Part shown: piece by piece, positions 10,854-21,103 of the stretch
How positions within the stretch are numbered: the first letter of the stretch is position 1
Layout of the letters: each line of letters begins with the position of its first letter
Assembly: GCA_025594325.1 (NCBI GenBank)
Contig: JANHCV010000014.1
Coordinates: 62,001 to 126,000, forward strand
DNA: 64,000 bases
Direction: 5' to 3'
From: Blastocladiella emersonii ATCC 22665
Taxonomy: Eukaryota; Blastocladiomycota; Blastocladiomycetes; Blastocladiales; Blastocladiaceae
Translations under genes and position numbers: made by a program
Notes under the pieces: generated by a model
Databases searched by the model: none
Told to the model about the DNA's origin: nothing
Seen by the model: only the letters and a program-made list of their open reading frames with translations

Positions 10854-13676
10854 ATGGAAGCGAATGAAGTCCTCGTCGGAGTTGCCGAGTTTGCGCTGTG
10901 GCAGACGGCCACGCGACTGCTCGTCGTCGCAGTCGTGTCGCGCTTCGTCTACTTTGCCGTGTTTGCGTCGCGCCCAGGCTTCGGGGTGGCGACCCGCATC
11001 TCGCTCATCGACACGGTCAAGTCGCTGCTGGCGTTCGTGAGACGCAATGCGCTCCGCCACGGCCGTCGCCGCCGCGTCCTGCTCGCGCTCGCGCTGTTCC
11101 TGCTCTCGCTGTCGGGGCTCGCCACCGATTTCGCCGTGTCGACGCTGTTTGCGACCTACGTGCGCTCGCGCGAGATCGAGGTCGTCTGGGTCCGCCCGAC
11201 CAACACGCTGCGCCGCCAGTACCTGCCCTCGGCCGAGTTTGGCGTCCCCATCTTCCGCCACGCCGTCAACCAGGTGCTCGCCCCGCTTGTCCGCAGCAAG
11301 TACCCGAGCTCTACGGGCGCGTGGTTCCGCGTGTTCGGCACGCTGTCGGACGTGGACGTGGCCGCCGCGCGTATTCCCGGCCGGTGCGGCGACGTGGCCC
11401 CGCCGCCGCCGCCCAACGGGTCCGAGCCGCTCACCAACGGTGTCGACCCGGCCCCGCTGACCTACGACCCGCCAGCCGACTCGCCGCCGGGCGTCGTGCT
11501 CATGGAGAGCGCGAGCGCGCGCCAGCCCACCGTGTTCGGGTACCAGCAGCGCATCGTCACGTTTGGCCTGCTCACGCTTGACGAGGCGCGGCCCGACGGG
11601 TTCGTGTTCATGCTGGCCGCGCTGCCGATCCCGCTCACGCGGTCGGCGCAGTCGTCGGGCCTCGTCCGCCCCGTCTCTTCCTCTGGACCGAGCGGGCTGT
11701 GGACCGTCATGGGTCTCGGCGCGGGCCAGTCGAGTCGACAGCAGCAGTCACCCGACATGGGCAACGGAGCCGCAACGTTGTCGTCGCGTGCGTCGCACGT
11801 CGGCGTCACCAGCCTCGGCCCGACGCTCGCCGGGTACGAGCAGCAGTGCGGGCTCACGCCGGACGAGGTGCGCGCGTGGCTCGAGAAATACGTCAACACG
11901 CCCAACACGACCGAGGTCGCGACCGACCGGTACTACGCGCTCGGGCAGAACAAGACGCTGTCGACGCGCGTGGGCGTCTACTACGCCGACGAGACGGCGC
12001 AGATCCAGACCAGCACCGTGACCGGGTCGACGGTCGCCACCTTCTTCGCCGTCGACTCGGACCTGCTGAGGCGCGGCGAGACCGAGTTCCTCACGTTCGG
12101 GTCCATGATGACCGAGAACCCGCCCGCCGACAAGCTCACGTCGCTCGTCACGGCGTCGGACCACGCCAACCTGCTCGCGCGCGCCGCCGTCCCGCGGGAA
12201 AACCGCACGGATGCCGGCGCTGCGATTCCCGTGTACAACACGACACACGTCGCCGTGTCGAGCTTCCGGTTCGCGTGCAACGAGACGTACTCGGGCACGG
12301 GCGCCTTCTTCTTCGACTACGACGCGGTGCCGCCGCGCATCACGCTGCGCAACGACACGGACGCCAAGGTCGTCACGGGCGCGAGCGACGATCCGCTCGG
12401 GTGGCTGCGCGACCTGCCAGCCAGGGCGCGGGCTCGCGCACGCAAGCCCGACCACTGCACCATCTGGCTGTCGGGCGCGGCCTCGTCGTACACGAACCGC
12501 ACCGTGGCGACGCCTGCGGCGCTGCGCGAGCTGCCCGTGTCGTTCCTGAGCGGTGCGCAGGTATGTCGCACCAGGATGACCACGTACGTGAACCCGCTGC
12601 CCGCCTTTGACAAGCGGTTTGGCGAGGATGACGGCGGGCTCCAGGCCGTGTCGCGGCCCGGCGATTTCGTGGTCGCAGTCCAGGACGAGCCGCAGGAGCG
12701 GCCGCTCGACGTGCGGTGCATGGACCCCGAGGTCGTGCAGCGTGCCTCCGCTGCTGCCGCCGCTCGTCGTGGTGACGCTCCTGACGATTCCGCGCCGACC
12801 AAGGTGCCGCACCCGTGGCTCGGGCTCGCGTCGCTGACGCAGCTGCTGGCGAGCGACGACGCCACGGACTCGCGCGCCGGGTGGGGCCAGGCGCGCGTCG
12901 ACAGCATCAACTCGGGTGGGCTCGCGGCCGAGGGCAGCGCGGCGTACCCGACCTGGATGGACCCCGACGGCCAGCAGCTGTATTCGACGCGCGTCGTGCG
13001 CATCGCCGTGTGGGAGCTGCTCGCCTCGGCGGGCCTGTTCGTGCTGCTCGTCGCGCTCGGGCTCAGCCGCCTGCCGTCCATGTACTCGACGGTGCTGCCG
13101 CAGCTGTACTCGAACGCGCTCATCGAGCCGCCCGCGCGCACGCGGCGCCGCGCCGCCATGGACGAGGAGGAGACGGTGGGTCGGACCGATTTCGCCGTGG
13201 GCCCCGACGCGACTGCGTTCATTGACTGCGCCGACCCAGCCGAGCAGGCCAAGCGGCACAGCGTCTCGCGGTTCGACCTGACGCGGCCGACCGTGTTCGC
13301 GCTCGTCGAGTACCCGCACGGCGCCGACCCGACGTCGCCGCTGCCGTTCCCGTCGCACGCCGTGCTGCTCGTCGACGCGGACCAGCGCTCCGTGGTGACG
13401 CCGTTCGGGCTGGTCCCGCTCGCTGCTGCCGCATCATGTGCGACTGACGTGGCGGACTCGTCGTCGGCCTCGCTCATGAGCTCGCCCACCCCGAGCACGG
13501 CGACGCTCGTCGACCCGGACATTCAGCTGGTGCCTCAGGCCAAGCCGCTCGAGGGCGACTCAGGCGAGCGCACCCCCGTACCCGCCGCCGATCGGCCGAC
13601 GGTAATGTACACGTCCAACAGCTACAGCCGCGTGTACCGCCGCCTCAAGCAGCGGCTCGACGAGCTCGACTTCTAG
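10854..13676 (+). CDS. large hypothetical membrane glycoprotein (940 aa)
   Basis: A single uninterrupted frame of 940 codons. Hydrophobic segments lie at about residues 18-36, 76-98 (VLLALALFLLSLSGLATDF) and 716-740 (ELLASAGLFVLLVALGL). Between the last two lies a region of roughly 600 residues with many N-x-S/T sequons (for example NTTEV, NKTLS, NRTDA, NTTHV, NETYS, NDTDA, NRTVA) and scattered cysteines, consistent with an extracytoplasmic glycosylated domain. The C-terminal 200 residues are Ser/Pro/Thr-rich and presumably cytosolic, ending in a basic-amphipathic RVYRRLKQRLDEL stretch. I do not recognise the family. Topology is inferred from hydrophobicity only. Codon use (strong GC3) matches the neighbouring core genes, so a real gene is very likely. 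Confidence 0.8.
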   Translation: MEANEVLVGVAEFALWQTATRLLVVAVVSRFVYFAVFASRPGFGVATRISLIDTVKSLLAFVRRNALRHGRRRRVLLALALFLLSLSGLATDFAVSTLFATYVRSREIEVVWVRPTNTLRRQYLPSAEFGVPIFRHAVNQVLAPLVRSKYPSSTGAWFRVFGTLSDVDVAAARIPGRCGDVAPPPPPNGSEPLTNGVDPAPLTYDPPADSPPGVVLMESASARQPTVFGYQQRIVTFGLLTLDEARPDGFVFMLAALPIPLTRSAQSSGLVRPVSSSGPSGLWTVMGLGAGQSSRQQQSPDMGNGAATLSSRASHVGVTSLGPTLAGYEQQCGLTPDEVRAWLEKYVNTPNTTEVATDRYYALGQNKTLSTRVGVYYADETAQIQTSTVTGSTVATFFAVDSDLLRRGETEFLTFGSMMTENPPADKLTSLVTASDHANLLARAAVPRENRTDAGAAIPVYNTTHVAVSSFRFACNETYSGTGAFFFDYDAVPPRITLRNDTDAKVVTGASDDPLGWLRDLPARARARARKPDHCTIWLSGAASSYTNRTVATPAALRELPVSFLSGAQVCRTRMTTYVNPLPAFDKRFGEDDGGLQAVSRPGDFVVAVQDEPQERPLDVRCMDPEVVQRASAAAAARRGDAPDDSAPTKVPHPWLGLASLTQLLASDDATDSRAGWGQARVDSINSGGLAAEGSAAYPTWMDPDGQQLYSTRVVRIAVWELLASAGLFVLLVALGLSRLPSMYSTVLPQLYSNALIEPPARTRRRAAMDEEETVGRTDFAVGPDATAFIDCADPAEQAKRHSVSRFDLTRPTVFALVEYPHGADPTSPLPFPSHAVLLVDADQRSVVTPFGLVPLAAAASCATDVADSSSASLMSSPTPSTATLVDPDIQLVPQAKPLEGDSGERTPVPAADRPTVMYTSNSYSRVYRRLKQRLDELDF

Positions 13677-13835
13677 ATCTCTCTGTGTAAACAATGCTTG
13701 TGTGTGTTCAAAAGCGACGCGTCGCGATATCATGTGAGCGCCGCCACAACAAGGCGAAAAAAAGTGTCTCCGCGATGTCTCCGCCCGCCATCGCTTATCC
13801 CCCCAACCCCACCACGTATCACCACAACCACTGCC

Positions 13836-14750
13836 ATGCATACATCACTTCTCGCAACGCTGCGCGCTCGGCCATGGGCAGCCGCAACTGCAGCCGCGAC
13901 CGCGACGGGCGCCGCGTGGTATCTCTCGGCACCGTACCGGCGGCCCGATCCGTCGCCCACGGCGTACGGACCCGTCACCGTCCTCAAGAACGACCCAACG
14001 GGCTCCACCACGCGCACGCTCACCCTCGGCCTGCCCTCGTCGCTCGCGCGCCGCGTCGCAGCGTGCCCCGTGCCGTTCCACTTTGACGTCAAGAACGCCG
14101 ACCTGATTGTCGCCCGCTCCTACACGCCCGTCGGCATCGACCGTGCTTCTGAAGCAGGCAGCGCGACCGCACAGGTCCTTGTGAAGCGGTACCCGGTCGG
14201 CGAGACGTCCAAGTGGATGCACCGCCGCCAGCCTGGTGACGAGATTGAGCTGTGCGGCCCGCTGCACGACTGGGTGCTGCCTTCGCCTTCCGACGCCGGC
14301 TTCGCCGCTTCATCGGAACCCGCGACGCTCGGCATGATCGCGGGTGGGTCTGGCGTCACGCCGTTCCTGCAGATCCTCGAGGCCGCGCTCGAGTCGCCCG
14401 CCTCGCCGGCGACTGCGGCGGCGCAGGCGTGGCCAAAGTTCTCGCTCCTGTACCTCGCGACGGACCACGACGCGATGCTCGGCCGCGACCGCCTCGACGC
14501 CCTCGCCGCCGCGCACCCGGACCGCCTCCGCGTCACGTACCTAGTGCCCGGCCGCCGCCAGCTGTCGGGCGACGTGCTCCGCGAGTCGATGCCTGCGCCC
14601 GGCCGCGGGCTCGTCGCCGTGTGCGGTCCGGACGGCATGATCCGCACCATCGCGGGTGACCGCGGCCGCGAATACGGCACGCAGGGTCCCCTGCGCGGCA
14701 TGCTGCGCGAGCTCGGGTACTCGGCCAGCGAGGTCCACAAGATGACATAG
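13836..14750 (+). CDS. mitochondrial-type FAD/NAD(P)H reductase, cytochrome-b5-reductase/Cyc2-like
   Basis: The 304-residue product starts at the ATG at 13836. Residues 1-32 (MHTSLLATLRARPW... then an Ala-rich hydrophobic stretch) look like a mitochondrial presequence followed by a membrane anchor. The ferredoxin-NADP reductase fold is shown by RSYTP at 94-98 (FAD binding), GGSGVTPF near 170 (pyridine-nucleotide binding) and CGPDGM near 263. The YLATDHDAMLGRDRLD stretch fits the NAD domain. Such enzymes pass electrons from NADH to a haem protein in the mitochondrial membrane. Closest memory matches are cytochrome b5 reductases and Cyc2-like proteins; the exact partner cannot be told. The gene is convergent with family-1 copy C. 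From 13993 onward it lies inside an inverted repeat whose other arm carries a second copy. Confidence 0.75.
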   Translation: MHTSLLATLRARPWAAATAAATATGAAWYLSAPYRRPDPSPTAYGPVTVLKNDPTGSTTRTLTLGLPSSLARRVAACPVPFHFDVKNADLIVARSYTPVGIDRASEAGSATAQVLVKRYPVGETSKWMHRRQPGDEIELCGPLHDWVLPSPSDAGFAASSEPATLGMIAGGSGVTPFLQILEAALESPASPATAAAQAWPKFSLLYLATDHDAMLGRDRLDALAAAHPDRLRVTYLVPGRRQLSGDVLRESMPAPGRGLVAVCGPDGMIRTIAGDRGREYGTQGPLRGMLRELGYSASEVHKMT

Positions 14751-15129
14751 ACGTTCTTTGCTTGTTCATTTTGATGGGACGCAAGCTTGAGAATGTGCGC
14801 CAGGGTGAGGGCTGAGAGATATCACCTTCGCAGCGAGACAGACGGACATCCAGACAAACAATTTATATGTCACACAACGAAACGACAAGGAAGAAGCCGC
14901 TAGACATGCGCGAGACGAGCACGTCAAATTACTGAGACCCGCCCTTGGCCACGGCAAGGAACTCGGGCGACTTGGTCGCCAGCGGCTCGACGCGGCGGAG
15001 CTCCTTTTCAATAGCAAGAGCCGTCACCTCTGGCGACTCGCGCTGGTGCTTGGCAAGCATAGCCGCAATCCAGGACGCGTCCTTGACGCCATCAAGCGCG
15101 CCATCAGGGACCAACACCCAGAACGCAAG
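13993..15129 (+). repeat. inverted repeat, left arm (1,137 bp, near-identical)
   Basis: Position x here matches the complement of position 77993-x in the right arm (for example 14750 with 63243, and 14945 with 63048). The arm covers most of the reductase gene, the 178-bp convergent spacer and the 3' end of family-1 copy C. Identity starts at CTTGCGTTCTGGG; one T/C difference was seen just inside that end. The outer end is set by the window edge in the other arm, so the true length is at least this. Confidence 0.93.
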
Positions 15130-17386
15130 AGGGACGCGCCGTTCCTCGTCACACGCTGCGAGAGTTGCAGCCAGCTCGTGTTGGGCAAGGAAACGGAAAG
15201 TCATAAGTACGCGTGATACATGGCCGCCTCCGCACTCGCACTGATTGTCGTCCCAAAAGCGCCAACGTGGCGAGATCGCTTCGGATGTCAAGGGAGAGGG
15301 TTGTGCAGGGGTTGGTCGGTCAAAGCCGCTCCAGCAGATGTCCAACGCGAGCTCGGTCGGAAACCAGTTCGAGTCGTCCCCCGTGGCGGGCGCGAGCTGG
15401 TGTTAAGTTTCCATGGCGACAAACCACAATGCGCTGGATTGGAGGTCACAAGTGCGGGCACCCGCGCGCCAGGGTCCGACTGGAAACGTGTTCGTGTGTG
15501 ATTCGTCGTCGAGTTGACCCAACAACATCGCAGCAAGGAATGCTCGCGCAGTCCCATCCTCGCGTATGAGACTAAGCGCTGCGTCGCGAGTCCTGGGGTC
15601 ATTCAAGATAACTGCGGGGAGCCACGAAAGGTGCATGATTTCCGGGCAGCCGCGTAAATCCAAGTCAATGAGATACACGTTCGCCATGCGAAAGAGAAAC
15701 CACAGAACCACAAGTCGATGTTGGTCGTCGAATCAAAGACTCGACCGACAACTGAAAAACCATAGATATACCAGTCATTCTCGCAGGGGTTTGTCCCATC
15801 ACGTTGCAGCGAAATGATCTCGCTCATTCGATCAGCAAGCTCAACGACGAAGCGGTCGTTGGGCTCATTGCCAAGATGTCGAAGTGCGAAGCAGAGGATG
15901 TTGTCGAAGCTGCGCTCGTCCTCAAGGCAGCTTTGCACGCTGCGATGGAAGGCTACACGAGGCTAAGAGTGAGAACCAAACCAGGAGGAGAGTCGCACAA
16001 AACCACAACTATCGTACCTTCAATAACAGCGTCCTCGAATCGTGGACCAAGATGGTCGACTGCAAAGGTGGCAAGCGGCCCCGTTCCCGTGTCGTCGTCT
16101 TGAGCAGGGGACAGCATGATGATGTAGCCCCACGACACTTCATTGAGGAAGCCAAGCTCGTCCAGGAGCGCAATGTCGGCCATACTGATGGCCTGCGTTG
16201 TCAAGCACCAGCGCTCAACATTGTCGGAAATCCTGTAGGCATCAAAATTGTTGATGCCTTCGGCTAGACGACCGTGCAGTTGACGCGCTGCGTGAATCAG
16301 AAGCTCGGGGGTATCAAACCCGCTCAGGAGCGCTGCAAAATGGGAGCCTTGAGGTGTTCGAAGCAGGCCTGGCTGGCATGTGCTGAAGAGGTAGTCAAGA
16401 ATCGGAATCAGGCAGGCCGCGGGCACGTTCTTCCGCGGGAGGTTGCTCAATGCGACGGACGTCAGCGAGTTTGGACCAAGAGCGTGGGCAAGCGGATGTG
16501 GATCGAGCCCAAAGTCCGCCGTGCCAAGGCTTTGCACAGCGTTGAAAATGGGAAGGTTCCACGTCGCGACTGCGAGTGAATACAAGTGGCCGATGAATGA
16601 GACCTGCATGGAGTCCAGGCTAAGCAATCTGTCGTTATCCAGGACCAGCGGCTTGAGAAGCTCGCGCGTTTGCAGTGAGAGCACCCACCATGCGAATGGA
16701 ACAAGTTTGACCCTGAGGAGAGCCGGAGCACAGTTTGCAATCCTGGCAAGGAGAATCTTGAACTGATCGGCATTCCAACGTAGGACTCCGTCAACTGCGA
16801 TCCGAAAAAGCGAAGGTCCAGGACGGGCATAGCAAAGCGGGAACTCTACGTCGCGAAACGCTTGAGCGTATTCACCGCTGGGAAAATTCATAAACTCGTT
16901 CATGATGTAGAAATAGAGCGCTGCCGAACCATAGCTCTTCGGGTATCGGTGGCAGAGATCAAAGACTAGACCCTCCAGGAGAACAAGAAGTAAATCAGGG
17001 CTGGGAGTGACGACCCCTGTGAGAGGAGTGTCACGCTTCGAGTTAAGAAAGAACTGATTGAGAACTGGGCCCAACTTGTCCAAGGGCTGCGCTCTACGAG
17101 CACGGGCGTACGCGTCGAGTAGCTCCGGATGCGCGTGGCGGGTGAGCACAGCGGGCGCCCACACGCTCTGAACACCGCGAGTGCGAACGATTCCGGCCAA
17201 CACACTTGTCGAAGTGCACAGGACTGACCGCGGGAGCGCTTGTTGAAGAACAACAGCGAGGGCCACGTCGGGAAGCCAGGCAAGTGAGGAAGGCGCCTCC
17301 GGCGGCAAGGTCGCATCGGCAATTCCACTGGCCGGGCTGACGCTGTCCATGCTAGCAAGATTACGTTGCATCAAGTCCGGTTTCAT
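14929..17386 (-). pseudogene. family-1 F-box-like copy C, disrupted
   Basis: From an ATG at 17386, exon 1 (16018-17386) is open for 456 codons. It carries the family N-terminus (LAWLPDVALAVVLQQALPRS) and ends at the same intron position as copies A and B. The intron is 65 nt (GTACGA...GTGTAG, 15953-16017). Exon 2 begins at 15952 and is broken by a frameshift near 15711-15715 and an in-frame TAA at 15403-15405. The tail from there to 14929 is still open and homologous (PLAFWVLVPDGALDGVKDAS). The position matching the CDCC motif reads T-C-D-L. It is more diverged from A and B than they are from each other. The last 200 bp lie in the inverted repeat and reappear, identical, in the chimeric gene at 61049-63064. 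Confidence 0.72.
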
Positions 17387-17679
17387 TTCATTCGCTGTTC
17401 ATCGGTGTAGGATGGGTATGCGCAGAGCGGGAGCCAAGGCGCCGGAGCACCGCGTTTCGAAGTGGCGCGCCTTCGACGCGCGCCGCCCTTCGCGCCGCCG
17501 CCTCGACGCGAGAGAGATCAGTCCGTGTGACCGACCAGGTGACCGCTATATGTCTGGCTGAGGAGGCAGCCGCACGGGTTGCGCCGAGCGCGCCGCTCTC
17601 TCTTGTCAAGCAGTGTAACCACCGTCAGCTCTTGCCCGCTTCGATGAAAACTTCATGCAAAGAACCCAACTTGCTGACT

Positions 17680-20600
17680 ATGACCCCTACGAACGCGTCG
17701 CTGTTCGGAAAGAGTCCGACGCTGCTCCCGTTTGGTGAAAGCCGGCCGATGAACCAGCTCCGCTACCACACCGTTGCAAGCGGCGACACGTTTGATGTGC
17801 TCTTATGTGATTCCCACGACCTGCGGCACGTTGGATGCACGCTGCACAGCGCCGTGCAGAGCGGCATCGCGCATCAAATCGACTTCCACTTCCACGACTC
17901 GCAGCCCGAAGTTCTTGCTCGCTCGCTTATGATCTTATTTGCCCTGCGGACCCGCTGTGGTGACCTCGCTGAAGCCAAGTTCGCTACTTACGTCGCCCAG
18001 CTCACCTACTCGCACGACCTTGACCCGACCGTTGCCTCGTTTTGGGAGTCCATCATGCACTTATGCCTCGATCACGACTGGCTCGGTTCTTCTTCCCGCG
18101 TGCGCGTTCACACCGAGGGCACCATGCGCGAGGTCCAGCGGTGCTGGTGGGCGTGGCTCGCCACCAAGTGGACGACTGCCGATTTTGCCAAGCTTCGCAC
18201 CGAGGCGATGCCGAGTAATAATGGCTTGGCCAAGCCCGGATCTTCCCGCGTTGCATCGCGCTTACCCGAGTTGTCCGAACGGTACAGCGACGGACTGCCA
18301 TGGACTTCGCTTTCGCGCCTGACTTGCGCTGCCGATCGGCTTACTCAGACGAAATCGTGTTTCATTGACGCGAGGGACGAGCACCCTAGTCTATGCGTAA
18401 ATCCGACCATGTTTCACGTACGCAGTGACGGGTCCTTCACTTATACCGTTCCTCCCGAGTTGCGCGTCTACAGCGCTTTCTCGATCGATTTTGACGGTGC
18501 TACTTGCGACTCGAGCATGCTAATCGAGCTACAGGAATGGCTTGGTGCGCTTCGCCGCGTTCTCTGCGCTGATTTGGACTACGCGTCAACACCTGCTGCT
18601 GCTACTCAGTCTGGTCTCGTTACGTCAACCATCATGTTAACCGACGCGTGTGGCAACCAGCCACCTGGTCGCATGTGACCGACCGCGCACCTGTTCCTGC
18701 GCCGCCTGCTGCCCGCGGCGGCGCTCCCTGCATTCGCATCCACGCTCCCCTCACCCCGCCTTGGGTTCGGGGCCGGAGGCAGGAATACACATCCCTGACT
18801 AGCTGTATCGTGGTCTCCTCGTGTCCCCCTCCTCGCCACGCTACACATCACTTTTGGGTGCGGTAATGCCATGCAGTATCTCGAGGAGCTTGTTGCCGAC
18901 AAGGATTGCAGATTTGACGCCATTGACGCAACACCGCTCATCGACACTCATGGTCTCCTGAACACGCTGATCCATGGTTCACCGCTCCTCAAGTCGCACC
19001 CGGTCGACCGACGCTCGCTTCTCTTCACTTCTACCACGAACGGGGCCAACCTTTGCGGCACTCACCTTGGTTATTTGAAGTTTTCGACTGGTCTCGACCC
19101 AGCTCATTTCCCAACCCTTTTTGGTGTTGGTCTTGTCGAGCTTCCTTGTTCTGAATCATGGATAACCTGCGTCCAGCCATTTCTGTGGTCGATTCCGCAG
19201 CAGCGCGACTCGAAGCGCGCCATGTTCGCGTACACTTTTTTCAAGCTGCCTGCGCCTGCGGTTGTTGTCTCGCTGTCAGAATCCGAATTTTTACTTTTGG
19301 GCCTCAAGAGTTGTCTCACAACGCTCCTGTCCGAGCGCGCGTCGCGGACCCATCAGCTAGGTACGGAGCCCGCCTTTAATTTACTCGATCTGATCCTACA
19401 TGTACTCACTAACGAGCATTCTACCCCTCAACATTGTAGCTGGCGCCTTCCCAACGGGTGCCTTCCTTCCCAAATTGCTTGCGTATGCGTTCGCCTCGGG
19501 ACGCCTCGCTTGGACAGGAGAGGAGCCACACACGTCCATCCCGTGGCCAGAGATGCCCGATTTCTGGCGCGAGGTCGAGGAATGTGTTCCGAGCGTGTGG
19601 TTTCCCGAACTTCTTGCACAGGCGCAGCTCCACGGATTTCCGATTTTCCATGAAACTACCAGCGCATCGAAGGTTTGTCGCCTCAAGACAACGGTTTCGC
19701 TGCTCAACCCAGCACCGTACGGCGGAATTCTACTTGCCCTCACGAACGGCCACCACGCTTTTCGATTTGATTCGGTCCATACCATGCGCTCGGCCGATGG
19801 GCTCAGCGTCACGGTGACCGCGTACGCGCCTCTGAATCTTGTTCTGTCAACTTCAACTGCTCGTCATCTCCGCGGCGCCGTGATTCCAATGTACGCTTTC
19901 GAAAACCAGCAACACTCTGGGCGGGGCGCGTACACAACGGTCGTTTCGTCGTTCAGCACTCCCGAACAGGCCATTGCGGATATGAATCCCACACCGATTC
20001 CCGTCTACTCGCAATGCAGTGCCATTCATGGGATCATTGCCTACTCGGGCTCCGTCCGTCCTTCGCTCCGTTTGTGGCCTTTGCCTGTCTTGAGCCTCCT
20101 GGAGAGTGGCAGCGATAGTGCGGCCCTCATTCTTGACTTGCCGCGCGTCTTTAAGGCTGCCAGCATCACCGAGCTGACCAGACTTGATGACATTGCTTCC
20201 AGCCGTGGCGCCGCGGGACTCTGCATCAACGGCAAGGTGTGCCAGCTTGCTCTTCCCTTCACCGTTACCGTGACTCAAATCGACATTGATCGCAATGAGC
20301 TGTGCGTGATTGTGCACCTCGAAAAGGTGTCGACACACGCTGCGTTGGCTTTGTCCATCGATCCTGTTATTCCGCGTTCCCACTCTCGCGCTGCTGCACC
20401 GCTTTGGGCTGGCAAACGGTCCTTTTGAATCGCAAATAGCCTTCTGAAGCGTTTCGCGGACGATCTCACGCTTCCCCTGGATGTGGGGCGCCAACACAGC
20501 CAGTCTCGATACCTCCTTGGCTCGCAGATCCTGGCGCAGTTGGTGTCGTCAATGGTATGCGGTTTGTTCTTTGCCCACGCACGCGGGCATCGTCTCTTCG

Positions 20601-21103
20601 AATTCAAGCGGCGTAAACCAGATGGCAGCGACAAGCCGATCATGCTCCTCGTCGCGGGCGAGCTGTATCTTGTTGCGCCGCTGAACAGCATGCAGGAACC
20701 AACGCCCGCCTTTCACTGCAGCCATGTGGACTTGCTTTCGCAGAAAAGTTTGCTGTCCGATTTGGCTCGTCTCGCCGCTGCAGCGCAGCAAAATAGGGCT
20801 TTTGGGCTCGAGCTTGGGACCGCGGACGCCAGCAGCCACCGGGTTGGCTGGATGGAGTGCGAGCCGTCTCCAATCCTACTCCAAAGCTGTACGGACGCGA
20901 GAGCCGAAGACATGCCTCCCATCGCTCCTTACTCAATTGTAGTGAGCGCAAGCGTGGCTGTGGCGTTCCGCGACTACCTCCGGTTTACCGCGCGTCCCGA
21001 TCCAGGACGTGAGCCTGTTACGGTTCTTACCTCCTTGAATGTGCCACTCTTGCACAGCGAGTTGACACCTGTCTTTCCGCTCGTTGGTTCCTGGGTGCAG
21101 TGA
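17680..21103 (+). pseudogene. DUF4470-like gene, broken by frameshifts and a stop
   Basis: The first segment (ATG 17680 to 18678) contains FDVLLCDSHDLRHVGCTLHS and HFHDSQPEVLARSLMILFAL. These match my memory of the DUF4470 domain found at the front of large fungal and metazoan proteins, often with a MYND zinc finger, which is not seen here. The homologous-looking frame then jumps. It resumes around 18841 (TLHITFGCGNAMQYLEEL), shifts again near 19385-19425, and meets an in-frame TGA at 20426-20428 with the same frame open to 21103. The whole reads as one protein of roughly 1,100 residues with at least two shifts and one stop. Codon usage is less GC-biased than in core genes. Unrecognised introns could explain one break, but not the stop. 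Confidence 0.6.

Noticed and set aside
15403..15711. Treating the break in copy C as a second intron
   Set aside because: No donor and acceptor pair near 15711 restores the family frame, and the in-frame TAA at 15403-15405 would still remain.
20426..20428. Two separate genes, one ending at 20428 and one starting at 20483
   Set aside because: Both parts are in the same frame, nothing like a promoter fits in 54 bp, and the intervening codons read on smoothly, so an internal stop is simpler.
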